Positions 16,009 through 23,921 of a stretch of DNA of 41,812 nt are shown in pieces. The stretch is taken from the NCBI GenBank assembly GCA_030272785.1, contig JARXKM010000011.1, forward strand, positions 1-41,812. The letters are read 5' to 3'. The notes beneath the pieces are model-generated. The model searched no databases. It had not been told where the DNA came from and was given only the letters and a program-made list of their open reading frames with translations. The translations under genes were made by a program, and so were the position numbers. The stretch comes from Pseudomonadota bacterium (GTDB lineage: Bacteria; Pseudomonadota; Gammaproteobacteria; Burkholderiales; Burkholderiaceae_D). Within the stretch, counting starts at the first letter, position 1; every line of letters begins with the position of its first letter.

Positions 16009-17403
16009 CTATTCCGATTTGGGCCGCGCGGCGCTGTTTGGCCGGTAGTGGAACGTGCGCAGCTTGCTTTCGATCGTCAGCGCCGGATTGCCGATCAACT
16101 TGATCATCTCGGCGCCCGCCAGCAAGGTCGGGCCGTAGCCGTGCAAGGCATCCACGCTGGTCGGGCGGTGATAGTAGTACACCTGGTCGCTGGCGAAGGT
16201 GGTGCCGACGCAGGTGCCTTCGACCTGGCCGCGTTCGTTGATGCGCGCCGACAGCGCATTCCAGCCGGCTTGCGCGATCGAGCCGTACGTGGCCGGGCTG
16301 ATCCAGCCCTGGTTGATCGCGTGCGCAAAGGTGTAGACGAAGATGGCGCTGGCGGAGGTCTCGAGGTAGGAGTCGTTACGGTCCAGCATCTGGTGCCACA
16401 AGCCTTCGCCGGACTGGTATTGTGCGATGCCGCGCAGCGAAGTGCGCAGCTGGGCCAGCACCTTCGGATAACCAGGGTGGGATTTCGGCAGCACGTCGAG
16501 CAGGTCCGACATCGCCAGCACCGCCCAGCCGTTGGCGCGGCCCCAGTAGAACTGTGGCGCGTCCGGATTGTTGGCGTTCCAGCCGTGCGTGTAGAGGTTC
16601 AGCTGCGGATTGAACATGTAGTGCGACATGCGCAGCACGTTGCCGACCGCATCGTCGAAATACTTGCGCTGGCCTGTCATGTGGCCCAGTTCGGCCAGCG
16701 CCGGCACGCCCATGTACATGTCGTCGGCCCACAGCGACCAGTCCTGCGGGCGGTTGCGCGCCAGCGTGCCGTCCTTGAGGCGTGCCTGGCCGGTAGACAC
16801 CCAGGCGCCGCAGACCGCGATCTGGGCCGACAGGTCCGGGCCGATGCCGGCGAAGCGCGCGCGGATCATCGCCGCGCACATCGAGCCGGCATCGTCGAGC
16901 GACTGCGGCTTGAGCATGCGCGCGAAGCTGTTGGCGCGATCGAGCTTGAAGCGCTGCTCCTGCGCGCGGAAGTACGGCAGCGCGTCGTTAAGGAACGTCA
17001 GGTGGCGTTCGGTCATGGCGGTGAAGCGCGCGTCGCCGGTGACGGCGCGCGCGCGCAGCAGGCCCGCGTGCACCACGCCCATTTCGTAGACCATGATGCC
17101 GAAGTCGCCCTTGCTTGGCTCGACGATGGCATCGGCCACCGGCGTGGCCATGTCGGTGATCGCTGCGCCGCCCTGCTTGTGCACCACCCGGGTCGGCGTG
17201 ACGCTGTCGAGGTAACCGCGGATGCGTTCGAGCGACGCGGTGATCTCGGCCACCGCCGGCATCTTGTACGGCACCGGGTAACTGCCTTCGCCCGGATCGC
17301 CGGGATGCTTGCTGTCGGCAATCGGCAGCGGGCCGGCGGCGTGCGCCAGGCTGGAACAGGCGGCCAGCATGGCGGCGCACAGCAGGTTCTTGGGAAAATG
17401 CAC
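16009..17403 (-). CDS. GH105/GH88-type unsaturated glycuronyl (rhamnogalacturonyl) hydrolase
   Basis: A 464-residue secreted alpha/alpha-toroid hydrolase of the YteR/YesR type. It removes the unsaturated galacturonosyl group left at the non-reducing end by pectate or rhamnogalacturonan lyases. Supporting blocks are NRPQDWSLWADDMYMGVPALAELG (the Asp of DDMYMG fits the catalytic position), MSHYMFNPQLNLYTHGWN, FYWGRANGWAVLAMSDLLDVLP and GLWHQMLDRNDSYLETSASAIFVY. The N-terminus is a signal peptide containing LAAC, so it may be a lipoprotein anchored at Cys16, or be cut after AHA. GGAG lies upstream of the ATG. It has its own promoter with the paired operators at 17435-17476. No lyase gene is in the window, so its substrate supply lies elsewhere. 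Confidence 0.87.
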   Translation of the reverse strand: MHFPKNLLCAAMLAACSSLAHAAGPLPIADSKHPGDPGEGSYPVPYKMPAVAEITASLERIRGYLDSVTPTRVVHKQGGAAITDMATPVADAIVEPSKGDFGIMVYEMGVVHAGLLRARAVTGDARFTAMTERHLTFLNDALPYFRAQEQRFKLDRANSFARMLKPQSLDDAGSMCAAMIRARFAGIGPDLSAQIAVCGAWVSTGQARLKDGTLARNRPQDWSLWADDMYMGVPALAELGHMTGQRKYFDDAVGNVLRMSHYMFNPQLNLYTHGWNANNPDAPQFYWGRANGWAVLAMSDLLDVLPKSHPGYPKVLAQLRTSLRGIAQYQSGEGLWHQMLDRNDSYLETSASAIFVYTFAHAINQGWISPATYGSIAQAGWNALSARINERGQVEGTCVGTTFASDQVYYYHRPTSVDALHGYGPTLLAGAEMIKLIGNPALTIESKLRTFHYRPNSAARPKSE

Positions 17404-17434
17404 GGTGTCTCCGACGAGTGTTTTTAGTCAGGTC

Positions 17435-17476
17435 ATTCTAAAGTGGTCTGACCAAGTATGCAATGCGGACTAACCA
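17435..17476 (-). promoter_or_regulatory. GH105 gene promoter with paired GntR-type operators
   Basis: On the minus strand, TTGCAT (forward 17458-17463), 17 bp and TAGAAT (forward 17435-17440) form a sigma70 promoter. The spacer contains the perfect inverted repeat TGGTCTGACCA (17444-17454). A second site, CGGACTAACCA (17466-17476), is just upstream of the -35 box. The centres are 22 bp apart, as at gntR. Confidence 0.65.
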
Positions 17477-17514
17477 AAATGAAGTAAAATTCACCCGCTA
17501 GTTGCCTCCCCTCA

Positions 17515-17619
17515 CCCCAGGGGTCAGTGCCGGCATTCGTACACGGCCACATCGGTAGCGGGAACGTAGCGCCCGCCACTGCAGGGCTCGTGTACGAATG
17601 CCGGCACTGACCCCCGGGG
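17515..17619. repeat. Long inverted repeat, possible palindromic mobile element (MITE-like)
   Basis: A perfect 25-bp inverted repeat (17520-17544 and 17590-17614) extends to 30-bp arms with one mismatch (17515-17544 and 17590-17619). It encloses 45 bp that can fold further. There is no open frame of its own and no U tract. It lies between the GH105 promoter and the 3' end of the pectin methylesterase gene. It resembles a non-autonomous palindromic repeat and could also end transcripts from the right. I see no clear target duplication. Confidence 0.6.
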
Positions 17620-17630
17620 TGGCTGGCCCG

Positions 17631-20036
17631 TCAGTTGTTCGCCGGCGGCGTCGGGTTCCAGCCTTTGCCGTGGTCGAATCCGCGGAATACCTGTGCACGC
17701 GCGCCGAACTGTTCGCCGGCCTGGGCCGCATCGAGCCGCACGCCGCCGACGCGCGCCGCCAAGTCGAGTCGCCGGCCCGCCAGGTCCATGCTGCCGTACT
17801 CGCGCCAGCCGCTGGCCGCGCTCGACACCGCCGGATTCGGCGCCGGCTGGCGCTGCACGCCCGCGCCAGCCCAGCCGACCGGGTTCATGTGCACGTCGAT
17901 CCGGCAGTCGATGTAGCTGACGTTGTCCCAGGTGCCGGCGGTGCCGGGGCTGCGCGCCAGGTAGGTGGCGCCCGCCGGCACGTCGTTGCCGGCTGGGCCG
18001 GGGCCATGGGTCAGGCGGCTGTTGAGGAACACGAAACCCGGATCGTCCGCCGCCACCGTGCGCGCCTGCACCACGTAGCCGCCGCTATCCGGATTGGCGC
18101 TGTCGCCGACGCTGCGGATCTCGCTGTCCTCAAACAGGGCGGCGTGGTTATAGCCCCAGATGAAGTCGACGTTGCCGGCGATGAGCGTGCGGTAGAACCA
18201 GGCGTAGCCCTTCACCTGGACAGTGTCCTGCTCGCTAAGAAACGTGGCGTTGGTAGCGACCAGGCGTCCCTCCGGGCTGTTGAAGTACAGCGTTTCGGCC
18301 TGCGGCGCGGCGCTGGCGGCGCGCCGGCTGGTGTTCACCAGGGTCAGGCTGTCGAGCGTGAGCAGGTCGGCGTCCTCGATCAGCATCAGCGCCCGTCCGC
18401 CGCTGGCCGATGGCGAATCGGCGGCCTGCGCGCTGCCCGAATCGGCGTTGATGCCGTCGTTGTTGGTCGCGTGGATGACGACACCGTCGCGGCTTTCGCC
18501 ACGCAGGGTGACGCGGTCCTTGCCGCGCAGGTAGAGCAATTCCTCGTAGCGGCCGTTGGCCACCCGGATGGTCACCGGCGCGGCGCGCGGCAGGGTGCGC
18601 ATGGCGTGGTTGAGGGCGCCCTGCACGGTGCGGAAATCGGCCGGGCCATCGTCGTCGACCGTCAAGCTGCGCAATGTCGGCACGGCGGCACGGGTGCGAA
18701 AGCGCCAGCCGGCCTGGCGGCCAAGGCCGGCGAACGGCTGTCCGCCCAGCTGCGCGCCGACCACCACGCCGGCGTCGACGGCCACGTAGTAGTCGGTGCC
18801 GTAGGCCAGCCGTGCGGTGTGCGGCCGGATCGTCAGGCCATCGCCGTCGATGCGGATCAGGGTGGTGCGCACCACACGCTGGAGCGGCTGGCCGGGAAAG
18901 CCGATCGCGTCCACTTCGGCGCCGACCCGGATCACGTCGACCAGGGCGTTGTCGGCGGCGCGGAAGATCCGCACCGAGCCGCCGCTGCCAAGCGCGGCGG
19001 CGCCGTCGAAGCGGATCCGCAGCAGCGTATCGACCGGCACGCCGGCCTCGCGCGGACGCGGCGCGAGCCGCTGCGCCGGCGCATGGGCCAGCGCCGGCGC
19101 GGCAAAGGCCGGGCCGACCGTCACGCCGATCGCCGCCGCCAGGTTATGGTCGGCCGGGTTGACCAGCGTGACGACGACGCTGCCGGGGCGATGCGCGCGC
19201 AGCACCAGCGCGCCGCCGTCGACGCCAACGCTGGCCACCGCGGGGTCGCTCGAGGATGCCGCGAAGGGCAGGGCGGTGACGCCGCCGCCGGCGAACGCGC
19301 TGACCGGCAAGCGCTGCGCAGCGTCGCCCGCCTGCGCGCTGACGCGGCCGGTCATGCGGGCCAGCGCGATGCGGCCGGGATGCAGCGCCGCGCCGATCCG
19401 CATGTCGTCGATGTCGACACTGCCGCCTTCGGCCAGCACGCCGGCCTGGCCGCCCGGCTGCTGCGGGACCGCCGCGCCGGTCACGCGTTCGCCGTCCAGG
19501 TAGACCGTCAGCGCCGCGCCGGCCAGTTCGAGCCGCAGCGTGTGGAAAGCATCGGCCGCTTCGCTGTCGCGGCCGACCTTCTTCAGCTGCACCAGCGCGC
19601 CGTCGCGCATCGCCACCAGTTCGATCGTCACGCGCTTGCTGCCCGGCGCGTAGCTGATGCCGGCGCCGATCCAGTTGCGCTCGTCGATATGGCGCGCCAG
19701 CAAAAACGCGCGCCGGCTGTTGACGGGCGCGACCGCCGTGGCGGACGGGCGCAGGCGCGCCTCGACGAAGTAGTCGCCCCGCGTCAGCGCGGCGGTTTCG
19801 CCGGCCGCCACCAGCAGACGCGTGCCGGCGCCGGCCTGCAGCAAGTGGTTCGCCGTGCCGGACTCGCTGCGCACCAGCGGCGTCGCGGTGCCGCCCGCCT
19901 GCCAGCGCGCCGCGCCGTTTTCAAAATCGTCGCACCAGCCGGCGCCGCCCGGGCAGCCGCCGGCCACCGGCGCGGCCTGCGCGTGCAGCGCGGCCGCGGC
20001 GCACAGCATGACGGCGATGGTGTGCTTGCCGATCAT
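17631..20036 (-). CDS. Multidomain secreted pectin methylesterase (CE8)
   Basis: About 801 residues. A signal peptide (MIGKHTIAVMLCAAAALHAQA) is followed by a LamG/concanavalin-like domain (about 25-195) and a bacterial Ig-like stretch (about 200-290). Next comes a Big_5/SbsA-like domain (about 300-430, PREAGVPVDTLLRIRFDGAA). The C-terminal catalytic CE8 beta-helix starts near 440 (LTVDDDGPADFRTVQGALNHA). The catalytic region has LSEQDTVQVKGYAWFYRTLI, then GNVDFIWG, giving the two Asp residues 20 apart as in the family. It removes methyl esters from pectin so that GH28 enzymes can act. I chose the ATG at 20036 (GGAAG 8 bases upstream); ATG 20051 is possible. It is cotranscribed with the acetylesterase gene 21 bp upstream. 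Confidence 0.88.
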   Translation of the reverse strand: MIGKHTIAVMLCAAAALHAQAAPVAGGCPGGAGWCDDFENGAARWQAGGTATPLVRSESGTANHLLQAGAGTRLLVAAGETAALTRGDYFVEARLRPSATAVAPVNSRRAFLLARHIDERNWIGAGISYAPGSKRVTIELVAMRDGALVQLKKVGRDSEAADAFHTLRLELAGAALTVYLDGERVTGAAVPQQPGGQAGVLAEGGSVDIDDMRIGAALHPGRIALARMTGRVSAQAGDAAQRLPVSAFAGGGVTALPFAASSSDPAVASVGVDGGALVLRAHRPGSVVVTLVNPADHNLAAAIGVTVGPAFAAPALAHAPAQRLAPRPREAGVPVDTLLRIRFDGAAALGSGGSVRIFRAADNALVDVIRVGAEVDAIGFPGQPLQRVVRTTLIRIDGDGLTIRPHTARLAYGTDYYVAVDAGVVVGAQLGGQPFAGLGRQAGWRFRTRAAVPTLRSLTVDDDGPADFRTVQGALNHAMRTLPRAAPVTIRVANGRYEELLYLRGKDRVTLRGESRDGVVIHATNNDGINADSGSAQAADSPSASGGRALMLIEDADLLTLDSLTLVNTSRRAASAAPQAETLYFNSPEGRLVATNATFLSEQDTVQVKGYAWFYRTLIAGNVDFIWGYNHAALFEDSEIRSVGDSANPDSGGYVVQARTVAADDPGFVFLNSRLTHGPGPAGNDVPAGATYLARSPGTAGTWDNVSYIDCRIDVHMNPVGWAGAGVQRQPAPNPAVSSAASGWREYGSMDLAGRRLDLAARVGGVRLDAAQAGEQFGARAQVFRGFDHGKGWNPTPPANN

Positions 20037-20057
20037 CTGAAGCGCTTCCATACGCAA

Positions 20058-20819
20058 TTACTTGAGCGACGCGGCAACAGCGGGGATCAGGCGCACCAGT
20101 TCGTGCGCCACCATGGCGGAGAACAGCTCGGCGCCTTTCGGGCCCAGGTGAGTGCGATCGAACGCACTCTTCGGCGTGCCCTGCGGTTCGGCGCTGGCGC
20201 CGGTCGCCGCGGCCTGCCTCGGCGGCTCCATCGCCAGCGTGTCGGCTTCCTGCTGGCCCATTTTCTGGACCGCGTCGGCGCTGAGGGTGTTCAGGTCGAG
20301 CAGCGCCACCTTCTGCGCCTGCGCGACCTTGCGGGTGGCCTGCGACCACGGCGCCAGGTCGTCCTTCAAATAGGCGCCATTGAAGCTGCGCCGCGTCAGC
20401 GGGGTCACCATGACCGCTACGCCGCCGAGCTGCTTCACTTCGCTCGCATAGCGCGCCATGTTGGCGGGGAACTCGGTCACCAGGTCGGTGGAGCGGCCCG
20501 GCTTGCCCGGCTGATCGTTGTGGCCGAACTGCACCAGCACGTAGCTGGCGCGGTAGCCGGCGCCGTCCTTGAGCAGCTTTTCCACTTCATCCCAGCGGCC
20601 TTCGGCACGGAAGCTGGCGGAGCTGCGGCCGCCGCGCGCCAGATTGATGCAGCGCGTTTCCGGCTGGAACCGCGCGCACAAGGCGTCACCATAGCCGGAG
20701 CGGGTCGCCATGGTCGAATCGCCGACCAGGATCACGCGGATCGGCAGCACCGGTTCGGCGGCGTGCAGTGTGATGGTAAACAGGCCGGACAGGAGGAGGC
20801 AGGTCAGCTGGCGTTTCAT
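20058..20819 (-). CDS. SGNH-type rhamnogalacturonan/pectin acetylesterase (CE12-like)
   Basis: A 253-residue GDSL/SGNH hydrolase with a signal peptide (MKRQLTCLLLSGLFTITLHA). The catalytic Ser is in LVGDSTMA (about 35), the oxyanion Gly in NLARGGRSS, the Asn in VQFGHNDQPGK and the Asp/His pair in FDRTHLGPKG (about 219-222). GHND and the large insert VMVTPLTRRSF match CE12 rhamnogalacturonan acetylesterases. It would remove acetyl groups from pectin in the periplasm or outside. The start at 20819 was chosen because the longer frame (to 20882) runs through the promoter. It is the first gene of an acetylesterase-methylesterase operon driven from the promoter at 20854-20894. Confidence 0.88.
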   Translation of the reverse strand: MKRQLTCLLLSGLFTITLHAAEPVLPIRVILVGDSTMATRSGYGDALCARFQPETRCINLARGGRSSASFRAEGRWDEVEKLLKDGAGYRASYVLVQFGHNDQPGKPGRSTDLVTEFPANMARYASEVKQLGGVAVMVTPLTRRSFNGAYLKDDLAPWSQATRKVAQAQKVALLDLNTLSADAVQKMGQQEADTLAMEPPRQAAATGASAEPQGTPKSAFDRTHLGPKGAELFSAMVAHELVRLIPAVAASLK

Positions 20820-20853
20820 GAGGTCCCTGGGTAAGTGCAGTGGCAATTCCTCG

Positions 20854-20894
20854 ATTCTATAGTGGCCTGTCCAGTTGTGCAATTGGACAGACCA
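20854..20894 (-). promoter_or_regulatory. CE12/CE8 operon promoter with paired GntR-type operators
   Basis: On the minus strand, TTGCAC (forward 20877-20882), 17 bp and TAGAAT (forward 20854-20859). The spacer holds TGGCCTGTCCA (20863-20873). A second site TGGACAGACCA (20884-20894) sits directly upstream of the -35 box. The centres are 21 bp apart. The layout is the same as at the gntR and GH105 promoters. Confidence 0.65.
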
Positions 20895-21210
20895 CTTTTT
20901 TTGTAACGCGCTGGCCGCGTCGCCGACGCCTGCGCGCGTCGGCTCGCTGCATTGCGTGGAGCGCGCAACCGATGCGACGTTGGTATTTACGCGCGAGCTT
21001 GATATTAATATTTCGCCACTAGAATGGTTCTACTGAGCATATTAACAAACGTCAATGCTGCCGGCATTCGCTCGCGATAACACTTTTCAAATACTTTATT
21101 GAGCGACCCCAACGGTGAATTTCTGGCAAGGTTTTACCATGAATGGCGCGCTGAACAATATTAGCGCAGTCAAAAAGTAGACCCGGAAATAATGCAAGAA
21201 GGATAAAATA
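20895..21210. other. AT-rich intergenic stretch before asnB, no gene seen
   Basis: This 316-bp stretch is clearly richer in A and T than its surroundings, mostly after 20980. It has small inverted repeats (for example GCGCT/AGCGC around a 10-base loop near 21150-21170). I see no convincing open frame. A TTGATA/TAGAAT pair near 21008-21034 has only a 15-bp spacer, so I do not call a promoter. Confidence 0.4.
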
Positions 21211-23097
21211 ATGTGCGGAATTAGCGGTATCGTTCATAAAAATGGCACGCCAGTTGTTCCCGCTGATATTCGCGCAATCAATGATCTGATTGCACACCGC
21301 GGCCCGGACGGACAAGGCCTGTTTTTTGCCAATAACCTGGCGCTTGGCCATCGGCGCCTGGCGATACTCGATATATCATCCGCCGGACACCAGCCGATGC
21401 ATTATCGCGACCGCTACGTGATCACCTTCAATGGCGAGATATACAACTACCTCGAATTGCGCGCGCAGCTGCTCCAGTACGGCTATGAATTTACCTCGAA
21501 AACCGACACCGAAGTTATTCTGGCGGCGTACGACAAATGGGGCAGCGATTGCGTCAATCGCTTTAACGGCATGTGGGCGTTCGCCCTGTACGACAAACAG
21601 CAGGAGCAGATATTCTGCAGCCGCGACCGGTTTGGCGTGAAGCCGTTTTATTATTCGGACGGCGCCGAGCATTTCGTATTCGGATCGGAGATAAAACAGC
21701 TACTCGCCGCCCGCAACAGCGCCGCCGTCGCGAATATGCGGATCGTCCGCGATTTCCTGGTCGAAGGTTATCACGGTCATACCCATGAAACTTTTTTCAA
21801 CGGAATACACCACCTGCGCGCCGGACATAATCTGATCTTTTCGCTCAGGACCAACAGCTTTCGCGAGGTGAAATATTACTCATTGAAGATCCGCGACGGC
21901 CTGCCGCAACTCGATGCCACTGCCGCCACCGACATGTTCCTGGCCGATTTCAAACGCGCCATCAATTACGAGCTGCGCTCGGACGTCAGCGTCGGCGTCT
22001 GCCTCAGCGGCGGCCTCGATAGCTCGAGCATCGCCGGACTGTCCTCGAAGATATACAACGCCGCCGCGATGGGCAAGATGCAGGCCATCCATGCGAAATC
22101 GTCGGAAAAGGCCATGGACGAGAGCGCCTACGCGGAGGCGGTGGCGAAACGCTCCGACATCGCGCTGTCGGTCATCGAACCGACCGCGGCTGAATTCATC
22201 GACGCCATCGACGAGGTGGTGTATTTTCAGGAGGAGCCGTTCGCGACGCCGTCGATTTTCATGCAATATTTCGTGTTCGAGAAGGCCAAGCAGCTCGGCT
22301 GCAAGGTGATGCTCGACGGCCAGGGCTGCGACGAACTGCTGCTCGGCTACGAGCGCTATTATTCGGCGCACTTGCGCTCGATGCCACTCTGGCGCGCCAT
22401 CAGGGAGCTGTTCCTGATCGAGCACAATTCGCGCCTCTCGCTGCGCGAGATTCTCGCCAACCTGGTGTACTTCTCGGTCTCCGGCATCCGCATCAAAAAT
22501 CTGCAACGCAAATTCCGCTTTCTGAAACCGGAATACACCCGGGATTTTCCAAATATCGCGCGGCTGACCAACGGCGTGCGCGACATCCGCGACATGCAGA
22601 AAATGGAAATCGAATCGTTCCAGCTGCCCCATCTGCTGCGCTACGTCGACCGCAATTCGATGCGCCATTCGATCGAAGCGCGCGTGCCGTTCCTCGATCA
22701 CCAACTGGTCGAAACCTGCTTCGGCATCGGCAACCAGCTGAAAATCAAGAATGGCTGGACCAAGCATGTGCTGCGGGTGGCGATGCATGGCCAGGTCGAC
22801 CGGAACATCCTGTGGCGCAAGATCAAATTCGGTTTCGAAGCTCCGGAAGCTTCCTGGATCCACGAGGTGCGCTCCAGCATGGAGCAGGCGATCAATGGCT
22901 CACCGCTGTTGACCGAGATGTGCGCGCATCGGCTCGATTTCAGCAAGCTCGACCGCTCCACCTTCTGGAAGCTCTACAGCATCGCCAAATGGGAAGCGGT
23001 CTACGCGGTCCAGGTCCATCCAGAGGGCAGCAGTGCCAGCTTGCGGCTGCGCACACATGCCGCCGCGCCGCCGGGCTGCGCGCCCGAGCCGGCCTGA
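21211..23097 (+). CDS. asnB: Asparagine synthase (glutamine-hydrolysing)
   Basis: A 628-residue AsnB-family enzyme that makes asparagine from aspartate, ATP and glutamine. The N-terminal glutaminase domain starts MCGISGI, with Cys2 as nucleophile. It continues with NDLIAHRGPDGQG, LGHRRLAILD and ITFNGEIYNYLELR. The synthetase domain has the PP-loop VCLSGGLDSSSIAGL (about 265-280), then YFQEEPFATPSIFMQYFVFEKAK and MLDGQGCDELLLGYERYY. AAGGAT is 6 bases before the ATG. The first third uses more AT-rich codons (AAT, AAA, ATA) than the neighbours, and the gene stands alone. That suggests separate acquisition, or membership of the surface-polysaccharide/peptide-associated AsnB subgroup. Its link to the pectin genes, if any, is not visible. 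Confidence 0.9.
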   Translation: MCGISGIVHKNGTPVVPADIRAINDLIAHRGPDGQGLFFANNLALGHRRLAILDISSAGHQPMHYRDRYVITFNGEIYNYLELRAQLLQYGYEFTSKTDTEVILAAYDKWGSDCVNRFNGMWAFALYDKQQEQIFCSRDRFGVKPFYYSDGAEHFVFGSEIKQLLAARNSAAVANMRIVRDFLVEGYHGHTHETFFNGIHHLRAGHNLIFSLRTNSFREVKYYSLKIRDGLPQLDATAATDMFLADFKRAINYELRSDVSVGVCLSGGLDSSSIAGLSSKIYNAAAMGKMQAIHAKSSEKAMDESAYAEAVAKRSDIALSVIEPTAAEFIDAIDEVVYFQEEPFATPSIFMQYFVFEKAKQLGCKVMLDGQGCDELLLGYERYYSAHLRSMPLWRAIRELFLIEHNSRLSLREILANLVYFSVSGIRIKNLQRKFRFLKPEYTRDFPNIARLTNGVRDIRDMQKMEIESFQLPHLLRYVDRNSMRHSIEARVPFLDHQLVETCFGIGNQLKIKNGWTKHVLRVAMHGQVDRNILWRKIKFGFEAPEASWIHEVRSSMEQAINGSPLLTEMCAHRLDFSKLDRSTFWKLYSIAKWEAVYAVQVHPEGSSASLRLRTHAAAPPGCAPEPA

Positions 23098-23209
23098 CAG
23101 CCGCGCGCTGCGCAGCGATTTGCGCGCACTGGCCGATTCTGTTAGTCACCGCACAGTCCCACCGTTGCTCTTCCTATATCTTTTGAATTCAGGGGCGGCT
23201 TTGACGCAG

Positions 23210-23239
23210 CGCAGGCCAATTTCGCGCCTGCGTTTGTTT
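23210..23239 (+). terminator. Probable terminator after asnB
   Basis: CGCAGGC (23210-23216) and GCCTGCG (23226-23232) form a 7-bp perfect stem with a 9-base loop, followed by TTTGTTT. It lies 113 bp after the asnB stop and before the next gene. Confidence 0.5.
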
Positions 23240-23323
23240 GAAGACGCTATCGGGGAAGAATGATGGGGTGAAGAGCAGGACAGCTTCACGCCGTGCAGCT
23301 CACACATTTACAGGGAAGACATC

Positions 23324-23779
23324 ATGGATAATCAGAAATCGAACGACGGCAGTGGCCGCGACACCGGCCGTGACGGCGCCGGCAGCAGCATGGGCAAGGA
23401 CCTCGCCGGCAGCACCGGCGGCACCGGCGGCACCGGCAGCACGGTCTTCGACAAGGCCAAGGACATGGCCAAGGACATGGCGAAAGACCTGCCGTCCAGC
23501 GCCGCCGACATGCACAAGACGATCGACAAGGCGGCCGACGCTGCCCAGCCGATGGTCGACCGTCTCGCCAGTTCGGCGCACGCCGGCGTCGACAAGGTGT
23601 CGGGCGCGCTGGCCGGCGCCACCAGGGGCATGGACGAGAAGACCCGCCAGGTGACCGATGCGGCGCGCAATTTCGCCGATACCGGCCGCGAGTATGTCCG
23701 CACAAGCCCCGCCACGTCGATCCTGGCCGCGCTCGGCGCCGGCTTCCTGCTGGCCAAAATCTTCGGCGGCCGCCGCTAA
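23324..23779 (+). CDS. DUF883/ElaB-YqjD-like tail-anchored protein
   Basis: A 151-residue protein. It has a hydrophilic Gly/Ser/Asp-rich N-terminus (with GGTGGTGST) and an amphipathic middle with KDMAKDMAKD repeats and long Ala-rich helices (about 45-125). A single C-terminal membrane segment, SILAALGAGFLLAKIFGGRR, ends in arginines. This architecture matches the DUF883 (ElaB/YqjD) family, whose members anchor in the inner membrane and in E. coli bind ribosomes in stationary phase. It is followed by a polytopic membrane protein gene and a 24-residue membrane peptide gene, which looks like an envelope or stress cluster. The function here is inferred only from the family. Confidence 0.72.
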   Translation: MDNQKSNDGSGRDTGRDGAGSSMGKDLAGSTGGTGGTGSTVFDKAKDMAKDMAKDLPSSAADMHKTIDKAADAAQPMVDRLASSAHAGVDKVSGALAGATRGMDEKTRQVTDAARNFADTGREYVRTSPATSILAALGAGFLLAKIFGGRR

Positions 23780-23921
23780 CCAGGTCGCGTCGACCAGGTC
23801 TGCATTCCGGTCGGTCCCTGGACCGACCGGCGTGTTTTCGCTCGCCAAAAATTCACCAAAAATAATATCAGGAGGGATCAGGCAAGCTCAGCCAGTTGGA
23901 TCTGAATCCTACCACTCCCCC

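Noticed and set aside
20820-20882. An upstream start of the acetylesterase at 20882.
   Set aside because: It lies in the -35 box and operator of the predicted promoter, and the signal peptide starts at 20819.
20998-21034. TTGATA/TAGAAT as a promoter for asnB.
   Set aside because: The spacer is 15 bp and the distance to the gene is about 180 bp; the AT-rich stretch makes such matches likely by chance.
21056-21072. A short match (TGCCGGCATTCG) to the arm of the inverted repeat at 17515-17619, possibly a remnant copy.
   Set aside because: Only 12 bases match and no second arm is present; chance is sufficient.
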